A DNA stretch of 43,584 bases from Burkholderiales bacterium. Lineage in GTDB: Bacteria; Pseudomonadota; Gammaproteobacteria; Burkholderiales; Burkholderiaceae_C. Positions 33,701 to 43,584 of this stretch are shown here, one piece after another. Under the pieces are notes generated by a model. It was not told the origin of the DNA, did no database searches, and worked only from the letters and a program-made list of their open reading frames with translations. A program made the position numbers and the translations under genes. Numbering within the stretch: position 1 is the first letter of the stretch; each line of letters starts with the position of its first letter. The DNA is taken from contig JAGWLO010000026.1 of assembly GCA_028872015.1 (NCBI GenBank), forward strand, positions 1 to 43,584, given 5' to 3'.

Positions 33701-36356
33701 GATCCGCATCGTCAACGCGAAGGAGCACAACCTCAAGAGCCTGAGCGTGGACATCCCGCGCGGCAAGTTCAACGTCGTCACCGGCGTCAGCGGCTCGGGC
33801 AAGAGCACGCTGGCCTTCGACATCCTGTTCAACGAGGGCCAGCGGCGGTATCTCGAAAGCCTGAACGCCTACGCCCGCAGCATCGTGCAGCCGGCCGGCC
33901 GGCCCGAGGTCGACGCGGTCTACGGCATCCCGCCGACGGTGGCGATCGAGCAGCGGCTGAGCCGCGGCGGGCGCAAGAGCACGGTCGCGACGACGACCGA
34001 GGTCTGGCATTTCCTGCGCCTGCTCTGGGTCAAGCTCGGGCTGCAGCATTGCGTGCACGACGGCGCGAAGGTGTTGGCGCAGAGCGCCGAGAGCATCGCG
34101 GCGCAGCTGCTGCGCGATCACCAGGGCGAGCATGTGGGCCTGCTGGCGCCCCTGGTGGTGAACCGCAAGGGCGTCTACACCGACCTCGCCAAATGGGCCA
34201 AGGCGCGCGGCCACACCCACCTGCGCGTGGATGGCGAGTTCCTGCCGCTCGATCCCTTCCCGCGCATCGACCGCTTCAAGGAGCACACCCTGGAGCTGCC
34301 GGTGGGCGACATCGTCGTCACGCCCGCGAACGAGGCAGCGCTGCGCGCGCTGCTGAGCCAGGCGCTGGAGCTGGGCAAGGGCGTGCTGCACCTGCTGCAT
34401 CCGCTGGACGGGCTGGCCGCGGCGATGCAGCCCGGCGTGGCCGCGGGCCTGGGCATCGGCGAGGTCAAGGTGTTCTCGACCAAGCGCGCCTGCCCGGTCT
34501 GCGGCACCAGCTACCCCGAGCTCGACCCGCGCATGTTCAGCTACAACAGCAAGCATGGCTGGTGCAGCACCTGCGTCGGCACCGGGCTGGCGCTGACGCG
34601 CGAGCAGCGCAAGGCCTACGACGACTCGGTGCGCGACGAGGACAGCAAGGGCCGCGAGCAGAGCTTCCCCTCGGAGGAGCCCGAGGTCGAGGGCGTCATC
34701 GACGCACCCTGCCCGGACTGCGGCGGCGCGCGCCTGAACCCGGCCTCGCGCGGCGTGACGTTCGGCGAGCGCGCGATCAGCGAGATCGCGCGGCTGTCGG
34801 TGCACGAGGCGCGGCAATGGGTGGCGTCGCTCGCGCTCGAAGGCCGCGAGGCCGAGATCGCGCGCGACGTGCTGGCCGAGATCGCGAGCCGGCTCGAATT
34901 CCTGGCCGACGTCGGCCTGGGCTACCTCACGCTCGACCGTGCCGCGCCGACGCTGTCGGGCGGCGAGGCGCAGCGCATCCGCCTGGCGGCGCAGCTGGGC
35001 AGCAACCTGCAGGGCGTGTGCTACGTGCTCGACGAGCCGACGATCGGCCTGCACCCGCGCGACAACGGCATCCTGCTGAACGCGCTGGCCAAGCTCGGCG
35101 CGGCCGGCAACACGCTGGTGGTGGTGGAGCACGACGGGGACACGATCCGCCGCGCCGAACACCTGATCGACATCGGCCCCGGCGCCGGCAAGCGCGGCGG
35201 GCGGCTGGTGGCCGAGGGCAGCGTGGCCGATCTCTCGCGCCAAGCCGATTCGGTCACCGGGCAGCTGCTCGCGCGGCCGCTGCAGCACCCGCTGGTGGCC
35301 CGTCGCGCGATCGACTGGGCCGGCCCGGCGCTGCGCCTGCATGGCGCCGACCTGCACAACCTGCAACGGGTGGCGCTGCGCGTGCCGCTGGGCCGGCTGG
35401 TCGCCGTGACCGGCGTCAGCGGCTCGGGCAAGAGCACGCTCGCGCGCGACGTGCTGCTGGCCAACGTGCAGGCAGCGCTGACCGCGGGGCGCGGCAAGGG
35501 CGTGCAGTGGAGCGGTTGCACCAGCCTCGAGGGCTATGAAGCGTTGGACCGCGTGCTCGAGGTCGACCAGACCCCGATCGGCAAGACGCCGCGCAGCTGC
35601 CCGGCCACCTACATCGGCTTTTGGGACGCCATCCGCAAGCTCTTCACCGAAACCCTGGAGGCCCGGGCGCGCGGCTATGGCGCGGCCCGCTTCTCGTTCA
35701 ACACCGGCGAGGGCCGCTGCCCGGGCTGCGAGGGCCAGGGCCTGAAGACCATCGCGATGAGCTTCCTGCCCGACGTCAAAGTGCCCTGCGACCTCTGCCA
35801 CGGCGCCCGCTTCAACCCCGAGACGCTGGCCGTGAGCTGGCGCGGCAAGAGCATCGGCGACGTGCTGCGGATGGAGGTCGACGAGGCGGTCGGCTTCTTC
35901 GCCAGCATGCCGGCCATCGCCTACCCGCTGCAGCTGCTGGCCGACGTGGGCCTGGGCTATCTGACCTTGGGCCAGCCCTCGCCCACGCTCAGCGGCGGCG
36001 AGGCGCAGCGCATCAAGCTCGTGACCGAGCTGTCCAAGGTGCGCGACGACGTCACGCGCCGCGGACAGCGTGCGCCGAAGACGCTGTACGTGCTCGACGA
36101 GCCGACGGTGGGCCTGCACATGGCCGACGTGGAGAAGCTGATCCGCGTGCTGCACCGGCTGGTCGAGGGCGGCCACAGCGTGGTCGTGATCGAGCATGAC
36201 CTGGACGTCATCGCCGAGGCCGACTGGGTGATCGACCTGGGCCCCGAGGGCGGCGCGCAGGGCGGGCGGGTGGTGGCGGCGGGCACGCCCGAGGACGTGG
36301 TGCGGGCGGGCACCCACACCGGGCGCGCGCTGGCGCCGGTGCTTCAGCGCGGCTGA
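30708..36356 (+). CDS. Double-length UvrA (tandem fused excinuclease ABC subunit A)
   Basis: This 1882-residue protein is two complete UvrA-like units in tandem, each with two ABC ATPase domains. Walker A motifs (G-x-SGSGKS) are at about 33-40, 654-661, 1026-1033 and 1569-1576. LSGGE signatures are near 502, 847, 1416 and 1761. The alternation of N-type ([36 protein letters not shown]) and C-type sites shows N-C-N-C order. All four zinc-binding CxxC pairs are intact (for instance CPTC and CPDC 19 residues apart). Each half also keeps a region like the UvrB-binding domain. Normal UvrA has about 940 residues, so this is a paralogue, not the canonical repair protein. Function is inferred as DNA damage recognition or protection. 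Its 3' end overlaps msrQ by 13 bases, tail to tail. Confidence 0.92.
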   Translation: MSSGVIRIRGARQHNLKNLDLDLHTGELTVVTGPSGSGKSSLVFDTLYAEGQRRYVETFSAYARQFLDRMDRPAVDRVDGVPPAIAIDQTNPVRTSRSTVGTMTELNDHLKLLFARAAQLFDKQTALPVRHDTPQTIYADLLERAAAADDPRLVFTFPVELPADTTADQQEQWLAASGFTRVQGERVVGTRKILDVVADRLRLAAAEPVRVMEAIELALKRGSGRLSVHAGEGDAVQLWRYSTGLHCPESDLRYADPQPAMFSFNSAYGACDTCRGFGRVIGVDFGLVIPDGRKTLRNGAIKPLQTPAWKDCQDDLVKYAGEAGIPRDTAWAQLTEAQRAWVIDGSPNWTGNWNKQWYGVRRFFEYLESKAYKMHIRVLLSKYRSYTPCTACGGARLKLEPLLWRLGSPADADAVLPAAHRFMPVGAGWSAEQLQALPGLNLPDLMQLSIERLKRFFDGLSLPSTMLDDALKLLLDEVRTRLKYLCDVGLGYLTLDRQSRTLSGGEVQRINLTTALGTSLVNTMFVLDEPSIGLHPRDMNRIVQAMHRLRDAGNTLVVVEHDPAVMLAADRLIDMGPGPGERGGRIVFDGTPEAARSADTLTGAYLGGRKQVHQGFRRLVDEATPKLVLEGAREHNLRDLSVTLPLQRLVVVTGVSGSGKSTLIQDVLYPALARHFGKATETPGAHDRLLGADFLADAVFVDQSPIGKTARSNPASYVGAFDELRKLFADLPLARERSYSAGTFSFNAGDGRCPTCGGSGFEHVEMQFLSDVYLRCPDCDGRRYRPAILDVKIVRGPMRLSIADVLDLTVAEAAHWFQNDREVVARLQPIIDVGLDYVRLGQPVPTLSGGEAQRLKLAGFLAEAAAAPSQRLAKKGTLFLFDEPTTGLHFDDIAKLMRALRKLQGAGHSLLVIEHNLDVIRAADWIVDLGPEGGEAGGDVVCTGTPDDVAAHASSHTGAALRDYAQALGFGTPQAEEGRALQTVLRAARAQRRPEDDAIRIVNAKEHNLKSLSVDIPRGKFNVVTGVSGSGKSTLAFDILFNEGQRRYLESLNAYARSIVQPAGRPEVDAVYGIPPTVAIEQRLSRGGRKSTVATTTEVWHFLRLLWVKLGLQHCVHDGAKVLAQSAESIAAQLLRDHQGEHVGLLAPLVVNRKGVYTDLAKWAKARGHTHLRVDGEFLPLDPFPRIDRFKEHTLELPVGDIVVTPANEAALRALLSQALELGKGVLHLLHPLDGLAAAMQPGVAAGLGIGEVKVFSTKRACPVCGTSYPELDPRMFSYNSKHGWCSTCVGTGLALTREQRKAYDDSVRDEDSKGREQSFPSEEPEVEGVIDAPCPDCGGARLNPASRGVTFGERAISEIARLSVHEARQWVASLALEGREAEIARDVLAEIASRLEFLADVGLGYLTLDRAAPTLSGGEAQRIRLAAQLGSNLQGVCYVLDEPTIGLHPRDNGILLNALAKLGAAGNTLVVVEHDGDTIRRAEHLIDIGPGAGKRGGRLVAEGSVADLSRQADSVTGQLLARPLQHPLVARRAIDWAGPALRLHGADLHNLQRVALRVPLGRLVAVTGVSGSGKSTLARDVLLANVQAALTAGRGKGVQWSGCTSLEGYEALDRVLEVDQTPIGKTPRSCPATYIGFWDAIRKLFTETLEARARGYGAARFSFNTGEGRCPGCEGQGLKTIAMSFLPDVKVPCDLCHGARFNPETLAVSWRGKSIGDVLRMEVDEAVGFFASMPAIAYPLQLLADVGLGYLTLGQPSPTLSGGEAQRIKLVTELSKVRDDVTRRGQRAPKTLYVLDEPTVGLHMADVEKLIRVLHRLVEGGHSVVVIEHDLDVIAEADWVIDLGPEGGAQGGRVVAAGTPEDVVRAGTHTGRALAPVLQRG

Positions 36357-37054
36357 GCGAGCGGATCGAGGCGCCGCGGCGCGTGCAGCCGGCGCCACAG
36401 GCGCCAGCCCAGCAACACGGCCAGGATGGCGGCGTACACCGTCCAGTCGGTGTAGTGGTTCTTGGCCGCACGCATCCAAAAGAAATGCAGCAGGCCGAGC
36501 AGCGCCACCGCGTACACCAGCCGGTGCAGCGCCTGCCAGCGCGCCGCGCCCAGCGCCTTGATCGCGCGGTTGAACGAGGTCGCCGCCAGCGGCAGCATCA
36601 GCAGCAGCGCGGCGGTGCCGACCAGGATGAACGGGCGCTTGGCCACGTCCTTGGCGATGTCGGCCAGCACGAAGCCCTTGTCGAGCCAGGCGTAGGACAG
36701 GAAGTGCAGCACGCCGTAGCCGCAGGTGAACAGGCCCAGCATCCGACGCAGCCTGGCCAGCGCGTGCCAGCCGCTGAGCTGGCGCAGCGGCGAGACGAGC
36801 AGCGTCAGGCACAGCAGGCGCAAGGTCCAGTCGCCGCTGCCGTGGATCAGCGCCTCGGCCGGGTTCGGGCCCAGCGTGTCGGCGAAGGCGCCGTAGAAGT
36901 ACCCCGCGAAGGGCCCGAGCGCGGCGATGAACAGCAGCGGCTTGGCCGCCGGGTGCAGCAGTGCGCGGTTGACGGGCGACGCCAGGCGCGGTGCGGGCCG
37001 GCGCGAGGCTGGCGCCGCCTTCAACGGCGCGCCGGGCTGGCTGGTGAGGGCCAT
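36344..37054 (-). CDS. msrQ: Protein-methionine-sulfoxide reductase haem-binding subunit MsrQ
   Basis: MsrQ is a haem b membrane protein that passes electrons from the quinone pool or flavins to MsrP for repair of oxidised periplasmic methionines. The 236-residue protein has about six hydrophobic segments: [31 protein letters not shown], a helix with [42 protein letters not shown] and [12 protein letters not shown]. Candidate haem-ligand His residues lie in VLHFLSY and LLHFFWM. The ATG at 37054 is eleven bases after the msrP stop. It overlaps the end of the double-length uvrA by 13 bases. Confidence 0.9.
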   Translation of the reverse strand: MALTSQPGAPLKAAPASRRPAPRLASPVNRALLHPAAKPLLFIAALGPFAGYFYGAFADTLGPNPAEALIHGSGDWTLRLLCLTLLVSPLRQLSGWHALARLRRMLGLFTCGYGVLHFLSYAWLDKGFVLADIAKDVAKRPFILVGTAALLLMLPLAATSFNRAIKALGAARWQALHRLVYAVALLGLLHFFWMRAAKNHYTDWTVYAAILAVLLGWRLWRRLHAPRRLDPLAQPR

Positions 37055-37065
37055 CCCCGCCCTCG

Positions 37066-38055
<990 letters not shown>

Positions 38056-38164
38056 GGGCGGTCTGCTCCGGATGGGGGCTTGCAGCTGGGTCGGCGCCGA
38101 CCGCGGCTTCTTACACGCGGTGGCCAAGTCGCAGGGATTCTGGGCCGCCGGCGACGGCGCCATG

Positions 38165-38188
38165 AAAAAGGCCGGTCGAAGACCGGCC
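38165..38188 (-). terminator. Rho-independent terminator after cytochrome c4 gene
   Basis: Read on the minus strand, GGCCGGTC pairs with GACCGGCC around a three-base loop and is followed by TTTTT (38169-38165). It lies about 50 bases after the cytochrome c4 stop and before msrP, so it isolates msrPQ from that gene. Confidence 0.85.
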
Positions 38189-38235
38189 CGGGGGCAGGGC
38201 CGATGCGCAGGGGCACCGGCAGAGGTCGTGGCGCT

Positions 38236-38871
38236 TCAGCGCAGGCCCTGGATGTAGTCGGAGACCGCCTTCATCTCGCTGTCCTTCAGCCGCCCGGCGA
38301 TGGCCATCATGGGCGCGCTGTTGTCGCGCGCGCCGCTGCTGAAGGCGGCCAGCTGGGCGCTCAGGTATTCCTCGTGCTGGCCGCCCAGGCGCGGGTACTG
38401 GGCCGGAATGCCGGCGCCGTCGGGGCTGTGGCAGCCCGCGCAGGCGGGCACCTTGCGCTCGGCGATGCCGCCGCGGTAGATCTGCTGGCCCAGGGCGACG
38501 GTGGCCTGGTCGGTGGCGTAACCGGGCTTGGCCTTCAGGCCGGCGTAGAAGGCGGCGATGTTCTGCATGTCCTCGGGGGACAGGGCCGCGGCCATGCCGT
38601 TCATGATGGCGTTCTTGCGCTTGCCGGCCTTGAATTCGGTCAGCTGCTTGACGATGTAGTCGCGGTGCTGGCCCTGCAGGATGGGGTAGGTGGCGGCGCC
38701 GCGCGAGCCGTCCTGCGTGTGGCAGGCGCCGCAGCTGGCCGCCAGCTGCTGGCCCTTGGCCGGATCGGGCTTGAACGGGGTGGCCGCGTCGGTGGCCCGT
38801 GCCGGGCTGGCCACCCAGGCCAGCGTGGAGACGATCAGGGCAAGCGCGGCCGGGGCGAGACGGGACTTCAT
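38236..38871 (-). CDS. Dihaem cytochrome c4
   Basis: This 211-residue periplasmic electron carrier has a signal peptide (MKSRLAPAALALIVSTLAWV to about 25). It has two CxxCH haem sites: CGACH (C47, C50, H51) and CAGCH (C144, C147, H148). Distal Met ligands are likely in KNAIMNGMAAAL and SAPMMAIAGRL, one per domain. Two similar domains, each with YPxLxGQHxxY, are the hallmark of c4. It delivers electrons to terminal oxidases. It is divergent from engB; I recall the cytochrome c4/engB neighbourhood as common in beta- and gammaproteobacteria. A terminator follows at 38165-38188. Confidence 0.93.
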   Translation of the reverse strand: MKSRLAPAALALIVSTLAWVASPARATDAATPFKPDPAKGQQLAASCGACHTQDGSRGAATYPILQGQHRDYIVKQLTEFKAGKRKNAIMNGMAAALSPEDMQNIAAFYAGLKAKPGYATDQATVALGQQIYRGGIAERKVPACAGCHSPDGAGIPAQYPRLGGQHEEYLSAQLAAFSSGARDNSAPMMAIAGRLKDSEMKAVSDYIQGLR

Positions 38872-38965
38872 GCGGTGATGCCTTCAGCGGATGTTCAGCG
38901 TGGGCTCGGCGATCGGTCGAGGGTCGATCGCCGGGCGTTGGAGCGGGGCGTGAAGCCTCGAATTC

Positions 38966-38971
38966 TACAAT
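38966..38971 (+). promoter_or_regulatory. Putative -10 element of engB
   Basis: TACAAT lies six bases before the ATG at 38977, in an AT-richer patch. A transcript starting here would have almost no 5' leader, so engB may be translated from a nearly leaderless mRNA. No -35 hexamer at normal spacing was found. Confidence 0.4.
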
Positions 38972-38976
38972 TCGCC

Positions 38977-39663
38977 ATGACGCCCGCCGAACCGACCCGA
39001 ACAGGCCCTGCTGCCGATCCTGCCAAAGCCGCCCTGGCCTGGACCCATGGCGCACGGTTCCTCACCACCGCCAGCCAGCTGGGGCAGCTGCCGGCCAGCG
39101 AGCTGCCCGAGATCGCCTTCGTCGGGCGCAGCAACGCCGGCAAGTCCACCGCGATCAACCGGCTGGCGCAGCAGCGGCGATTGGCCTTCGCCTCGCGCAC
39201 GCCGGGCCGCACGCAGCACATCAACCTGTTCGAGCTGGGCCCGAAGGGCGCACCCGACGCGCGCTTCGCCGACCTGCCGGGCTACGGGTATGCAGCCGTG
39301 GAGCGCGCCGCCAAGCTGCGCTGGCAGGCCGTGATGGCCGACTACCTGCAGCTGCGCCGGCCGCTGCACGGCGTGGTGTTGATGGTCGATTCGCGGCTCG
39401 GCCTGACCGATCTCGACCGGCGCCTGCTGGCACTGATCGCGCCGCGGCTGGCCAACGGCGAGGTGCGGCTGCTGGCCGTGCTGACCAAGGCCGACAAGCT
39501 GAGCCGGCGCGAGTCCCAGGCGGCGCTGCACGGCGTGCAGCGCGCGCTGGCCGAGGTGGCCACCGACAACGCCGACATCGCGGTGATGCTGTTCTCGGCG
39601 CTGTCCGGCCTGGGCCTGGCCGACCTGGCGCAGACCGTGCACAGCTGGAGACAGCAGCCATGA
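38977..39663 (+). CDS. engB: Ribosome biogenesis GTP-binding protein EngB (YihA/YsxC)
   Basis: This GTPase is required for assembly of the 50S ribosomal subunit. The 228-residue protein has G1 GRSNAGKST at 50-58, G2 region FASRTPGRTQHIN, G3 DLPGYG and G4 TKADKL. RTPGRTQHINLFEL is characteristic of EngB. It is divergent from the cytochrome c4 gene with a 105-base gap, and its stop overlaps the ATG of the hydrolase gene that follows (ATGA). Confidence 0.95.
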   Translation: MTPAEPTRTGPAADPAKAALAWTHGARFLTTASQLGQLPASELPEIAFVGRSNAGKSTAINRLAQQRRLAFASRTPGRTQHINLFELGPKGAPDARFADLPGYGYAAVERAAKLRWQAVMADYLQLRRPLHGVVLMVDSRLGLTDLDRRLLALIAPRLANGEVRLLAVLTKADKLSRRESQAALHGVQRALAEVATDNADIAVMLFSALSGLGLADLAQTVHSWRQQP

Positions 39664-40559
39664 GCGACACCCTGCATCGGCCGCCGCGCACTTTCGATCT
39701 GGCCCTGCCGCACGGCATCACGCTGGCCTGTCGCAGCAACGGCGCGGGCCGCCCGGACGCGCTGCTGCTGCACGGCTTTCCGGAGGCCGCCTTCGCCTGG
39801 GACGAGGTGCTGTCGCTGCTGGCCGGCCGCGTGCATGCCGTGGCGCCCAATCTGCGCGGCTACCCCGGCTCGTCGGCGCCGGCCGCGCTGCAGGCCTACC
39901 GCGCCAAGTCGCTGGTGGCCGACGTGGCCGCGGCCATCGAGGCCCTGGGCGCGCCGCTGCCCTTGCTGGTGGCGCACGACTGGGGCGGGGCGCTGGCCTG
40001 GAACCTGGCCGCGGCGCGGCCCGACCTGATCCGCCATCTGCTCATCATCAACTCGCCGCACCCGGCGGCCTTTCTGCGCGAGCTGCGCGACAACCCGGCC
40101 CAGCAAGCGGCCAGCGCCTACATGAACTTCCTGTGCCGGCCCGATGCCGAGCGGCGGCTGGCCGAGCGCGACTACGCGCGGCTGTGGCCCTTCTTCGGCG
40201 GCGCGGCCTGGCTCACGCCCGCGGTGCGGGCGCACTACCGCGCGGCCTGGGGGCAGGACGGCGCGGGCTTGCGCGGTCCGCTCAACTATTACCGCGCCTC
40301 GCCGTTGCGGCCGGCCACCGCGCCTGGCGACGCGCTGCACACGCTGAGTTTGCCGGACGCGGCGGTGACGGTGCGCGTGCCCACCACCGTGCTCTGGGGC
40401 GAGGGCGACAAGGCCCTGCTGCCCGGCTTGCTGCAGGGTCTGTCGCGGTGGGTGCCAGCGCTGCGGCTGCAGCGGCTGCCGGCGGCCACGCACTGGGTGG
40501 TGCACGAAGAGCCGGCCCGCGTGGCGGCGTTGATCGCCGAGCTGGTGGCCGCGGCCTGA
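39660..40559 (+). CDS. Alpha/beta hydrolase, epoxide hydrolase/dehalogenase-like
   Basis: This 299-residue hydrolase has HGFPEAAFAWDEVL (oxyanion region) and the nucleophile elbow AHDWGGALAW, with Asp107 as nucleophile rather than Ser. An acidic residue in WGEGDKALLPG and a His in THWVVHEEP complete an Asp-His-Asp-type triad. Asp nucleophiles are typical of epoxide hydrolases and haloalkane or fluoroacetate dehalogenases. The cap domain lies about 125-215. The substrate is unknown. It is coupled to engB by a four-base overlap and ends 32 bases before the convergent DUF1631 gene. Confidence 0.85.
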   Translation: MSDTLHRPPRTFDLALPHGITLACRSNGAGRPDALLLHGFPEAAFAWDEVLSLLAGRVHAVAPNLRGYPGSSAPAALQAYRAKSLVADVAAAIEALGAPLPLLVAHDWGGALAWNLAAARPDLIRHLLIINSPHPAAFLRELRDNPAQQAASAYMNFLCRPDAERRLAERDYARLWPFFGGAAWLTPAVRAHYRAAWGQDGAGLRGPLNYYRASPLRPATAPGDALHTLSLPDAAVTVRVPTTVLWGEGDKALLPGLLQGLSRWVPALRLQRLPAATHWVVHEEPARVAALIAELVAAA

Positions 40560-40591
40560 GAGCTCGCCAGCCCGGCCGCCCGGCGTCGACC

Positions 40592-42262
40592 TCAGTCCGG
40601 CTTCGGCGCCGCCAGCGCTTCCTGCACCCGCGCCGCTGCGCTGCCCACGATCGAGCGCTCGCGGAGCTTCTTGGCCAGGCGCTCCGCGCGCATCGTCAGC
40701 AGCGCGCCGCGGCGCACCGCCCAGGTGTCGTCCGAGGCCCCGTCGGCGAAGAGCCAGATCTCGCGCCGCTCGCCCGGCCACAGCAGCCGGGCCTGCACCC
40801 AGTGCCCCTGGATGAACATGCGCACCCAGTCGCCGGGGCGCAACTCGTCGAGCCACGACTCGCCATCGGAGCTGGGCGCGGCCTTGGCACCCTGCGCGTC
40901 GATCAACTCCGCCGGCACCGTGTCCAGGTGCGGCACGTCGAGCATGCCGTGCAGGGTGGACGGCAGCGGGCCGCCGTCGGCCAGCCTGTCCTCGAGCTTC
41001 TGCAGCGCGCCGATCTGGCTGGCGGCAGCGGCCAGGCGGCGCGCCACGCGGCGCTGCAGCAGCAGGTCCAGCCTCTCCTGCGCCCAGCGGTAGAGCTCGT
41101 TGCTCTGGTCGGGCTCGTCGGCCAGACGCTCGACCGTGCTGCGGGCCGCCGCCAGCAGTTGCGCTCGCTCTGGATCGGCCGAGTCGGGGGTCATCTCGGC
41201 CTCGAACGCGAGACGGTTGATGAAGCGCCACAGTGGGTGCCGGTCCTGGTCGAGCAGGCTGCTGTCGCGCAGCGTCAGGCGCATGGCCGGGCCCTGCAGG
41301 TGGGCGATCAGTGCCGCCACGTCGGCCGGCACGCGCGTGTCGGCCTGCATGGCGTCGAACAGCCGGCTCACCAGCTCGACCGATTGCCGATCGACGGGGT
41401 TGGTGGCGTGGCGGGTGAGCTCGCGCCAGGTTTCGGGCGCGCGGGTGCCGTCCGGCCCCGGGGCCGCCGGGGGCTGGCCTTCCAGGCGCAGGCTCAGGGT
41501 CTGGGGCCCGCTGCGGGGCGCCGGCATGCTGTCGCGCATGCGCTGGAGGTCGGGGCTGTAGGTGGTCTCGCCAGGCAGCGTGCCGCGGCGCGAGCCGGCC
41601 GGCAGGATCAGCGTGCGGTAGGCCGCCGGCTCGACGCCCATCGCTTCCAGCCGCGACGAGGCCGCGGCGTAGCTCTTGCGCAGCAGGTGCGCCAGCGGCA
41701 CGCCGGCATGGCGCATGAACGCCACCTGGTGCCCGCGCGACAGCGGCAGGGCCTGCGCGGCGTCCCACAGCGCGCGGGCATAGGTCTCGGCGCGGAAGGG
41801 GTTGTGGTCGGCCGCCACGTCCATGTCGCCGACCAGGGCCGCGGTGAAGGTCTGCAGCTCGCGCAGCTCGTACTCGGCAATGCTCTTGATGGCCTCGATG
41901 GCATGCGACAGCTCGACGTCGAGGGCCACGGTCGCGTCGTCCACCAGGGCCAGCGTGCGGGGGCGCGGGGCCGCCGGCAGCGCTGCCCGGGGCATGCCGC
42001 CGGCCGGCGAGCCGGCCGCCAGTTCCTGCCGGGCCTGCTCGCCCAGCGAGCGCGTGAAGTACTGACCGAGGCGGGGCCGCTGCGCCAGCAGCGACTCCAG
42101 CAGGTCGGCGATGGCGCTGCGTTGCACCGGCGGCATGCCGGCCATCTCGGCCCGCGCATGCTCGATGGTGCCGTCGACCAGCTGGTCGAAGAGCAGCGGT
42201 GCACGCAGCAGCTCGTCGTCGACGAATTGGTTGAGGGCGCGCGAAATCTGTCGTGCAGCCAT
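40592..42262 (-). CDS. DUF1631 family protein
   Basis: This is a 556-residue protein matching the DUF1631 type, long betaproteobacterial proteins of unknown function. It begins MAARQISRALNQFVDDELL. The middle part is helical (for instance EAIKSIAEYELRELQTF and RPLWRF-like segments with HPLWRFINRLAFEA). The C-terminal 70 residues (ELRPGDWVRMFIQGHWVQA and REIWLFADG) look like a small beta-barrel domain similar to PilZ, which would bind cyclic di-GMP, but no canonical RxxxR motif is apparent. The ATG at 42262 was chosen because the frame extends upstream into the terminator of groEL with no conserved sequence. Confidence 0.75.
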   Translation of the reverse strand: MAARQISRALNQFVDDELLRAPLLFDQLVDGTIEHARAEMAGMPPVQRSAIADLLESLLAQRPRLGQYFTRSLGEQARQELAAGSPAGGMPRAALPAAPRPRTLALVDDATVALDVELSHAIEAIKSIAEYELRELQTFTAALVGDMDVAADHNPFRAETYARALWDAAQALPLSRGHQVAFMRHAGVPLAHLLRKSYAAASSRLEAMGVEPAAYRTLILPAGSRRGTLPGETTYSPDLQRMRDSMPAPRSGPQTLSLRLEGQPPAAPGPDGTRAPETWRELTRHATNPVDRQSVELVSRLFDAMQADTRVPADVAALIAHLQGPAMRLTLRDSSLLDQDRHPLWRFINRLAFEAEMTPDSADPERAQLLAAARSTVERLADEPDQSNELYRWAQERLDLLLQRRVARRLAAAASQIGALQKLEDRLADGGPLPSTLHGMLDVPHLDTVPAELIDAQGAKAAPSSDGESWLDELRPGDWVRMFIQGHWVQARLLWPGERREIWLFADGASDDTWAVRRGALLTMRAERLAKKLRERSIVGSAAARVQEALAAPKPD

Positions 42263-42269
42263 GATCGGG

Positions 42270-42275
42270 AGTTTA
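42270..42275 (-). promoter_or_regulatory. Putative -10 element of the DUF1631 gene
   Basis: On the minus strand TAAACT lies just before the ATG at 42262, the same hexamer as before glyQ. It is a weak candidate because the spacing to the start is very short. Confidence 0.3.
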
Positions 42276-42333
42276 TCGGCCGCGCTACGCGGCCTTGAAC
42301 CCCGGCCACCAGGCGTAACGCGACGTAGGAACG

Positions 42334-42367
42334 AAAAGACCCGCGCACCTTGCGGAGCGCGGGTCTT
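42334..42367 (-). terminator. Rho-independent terminator of groEL
   Basis: Read on the minus strand, AAGACCCGCGC pairs with GCGCGGGTCTT (11 bp) around a ten-base loop and is followed by TTTTC. It lies about 52 bases after the groEL stop. A shorter GC hairpin (8-bp stem at about 42382-42400) lies between stop and terminator. Confidence 0.88.
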
Positions 42368-42419
42368 GGGGCGCCGCGACAGCGCCGGACCGGGTCCGGC
42401 GTCGCCGCCGGGGCTGGAC

Positions 42420-43584
<1,165 letters not shown>

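Noticed and set aside
31995..36812. A long open frame (about 1600 residues) on the minus strand opposite the double uvrA
   Set aside because: In 70% GC DNA the complementary frame of a long gene often lacks stops. It is His/Gln/Arg-rich with no domain, and the plus-strand frame encodes complete UvrA motifs.

Overview
The window is chromosomal DNA of about 70% G+C. Gene content and order point to a betaproteobacterium of the order Burkholderiales, probably the Rubrivivax/Leptothrix/Ideonella group; the family is inferred and was not tested. Coding density is very high, many neighbours overlap by ATGA or TGATG, and no gap between genes exceeds 300 bases. I saw no tRNA, rRNA, CRISPR array, insertion sequence, integrase or phage gene. 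Both ends cut a gene: lnt on the left and groEL on the right.

Left block (1-8340). The end of lnt is followed by a minus-strand ferrous-iron uptake operon (feoA, feoB, a small Cys-rich membrane protein) behind a promoter with a Fur-like box. Next comes a plus-strand housekeeping run: glyQ, glyS, a GmhB-like HAD protein that lacks its catalytic nucleophile, plsC and a YgjP-type metalloprotease. It ends at a strong intrinsic terminator that may also end a small RNA.

Central block (8338-25284). This is a leucine/isovalerate degradation region. The MerR-type regulator gene liuR is divergent from a metallo-beta-lactamase-fold hydrolase gene across a 16-bp perfect palindrome. It is followed by liuA, a beta-carbonic anhydrase, aceK, an acetyl-CoA acetyltransferase, a second acyl-CoA dehydrogenase and a DUF2868/DUF3482 membrane-protein/GTPase pair. 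A second matching operator then precedes liuB, liuC, liuD and liuE, which are followed by a DUF1289 protein and a 2-hydroxychromene-2-carboxylate isomerase-like protein. Together LiuA, LiuBD, LiuC and LiuE take isovaleryl-CoA to acetyl-CoA and acetoacetate. The carbonic anhydrase could supply bicarbonate to the LiuBD carboxylase, and AceK would adjust the glyoxylate branch when acetyl-CoA is the carbon source.

Right block (25318-43584). The minus strand carries a small exported protein, an NAD-dependent epimerase/reductase, a malonyl-CoA synthetase-like enzyme, an exported protein of unknown function, and a translationally coupled pair of an exported protein and an orphan Rieske protein. The plus strand then has a 1882-residue tandem-duplicated UvrA. 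After it come msrP/msrQ (periplasmic methionine sulfoxide repair), a dihaem cytochrome c4 divergent from engB, an epoxide-hydrolase-like protein, a DUF1631 protein and the 3' part of groEL with its terminator.

Most of the window is conserved core genome. The points most worth a second look are the double-length UvrA, the GmhB-like protein with Gly at the nucleophile position, the paired LiuR operators, the DUF2868/DUF3482 pair inside the leucine locus, the exported-protein/Rieske pair, and the possible small RNA near 8213-8316.
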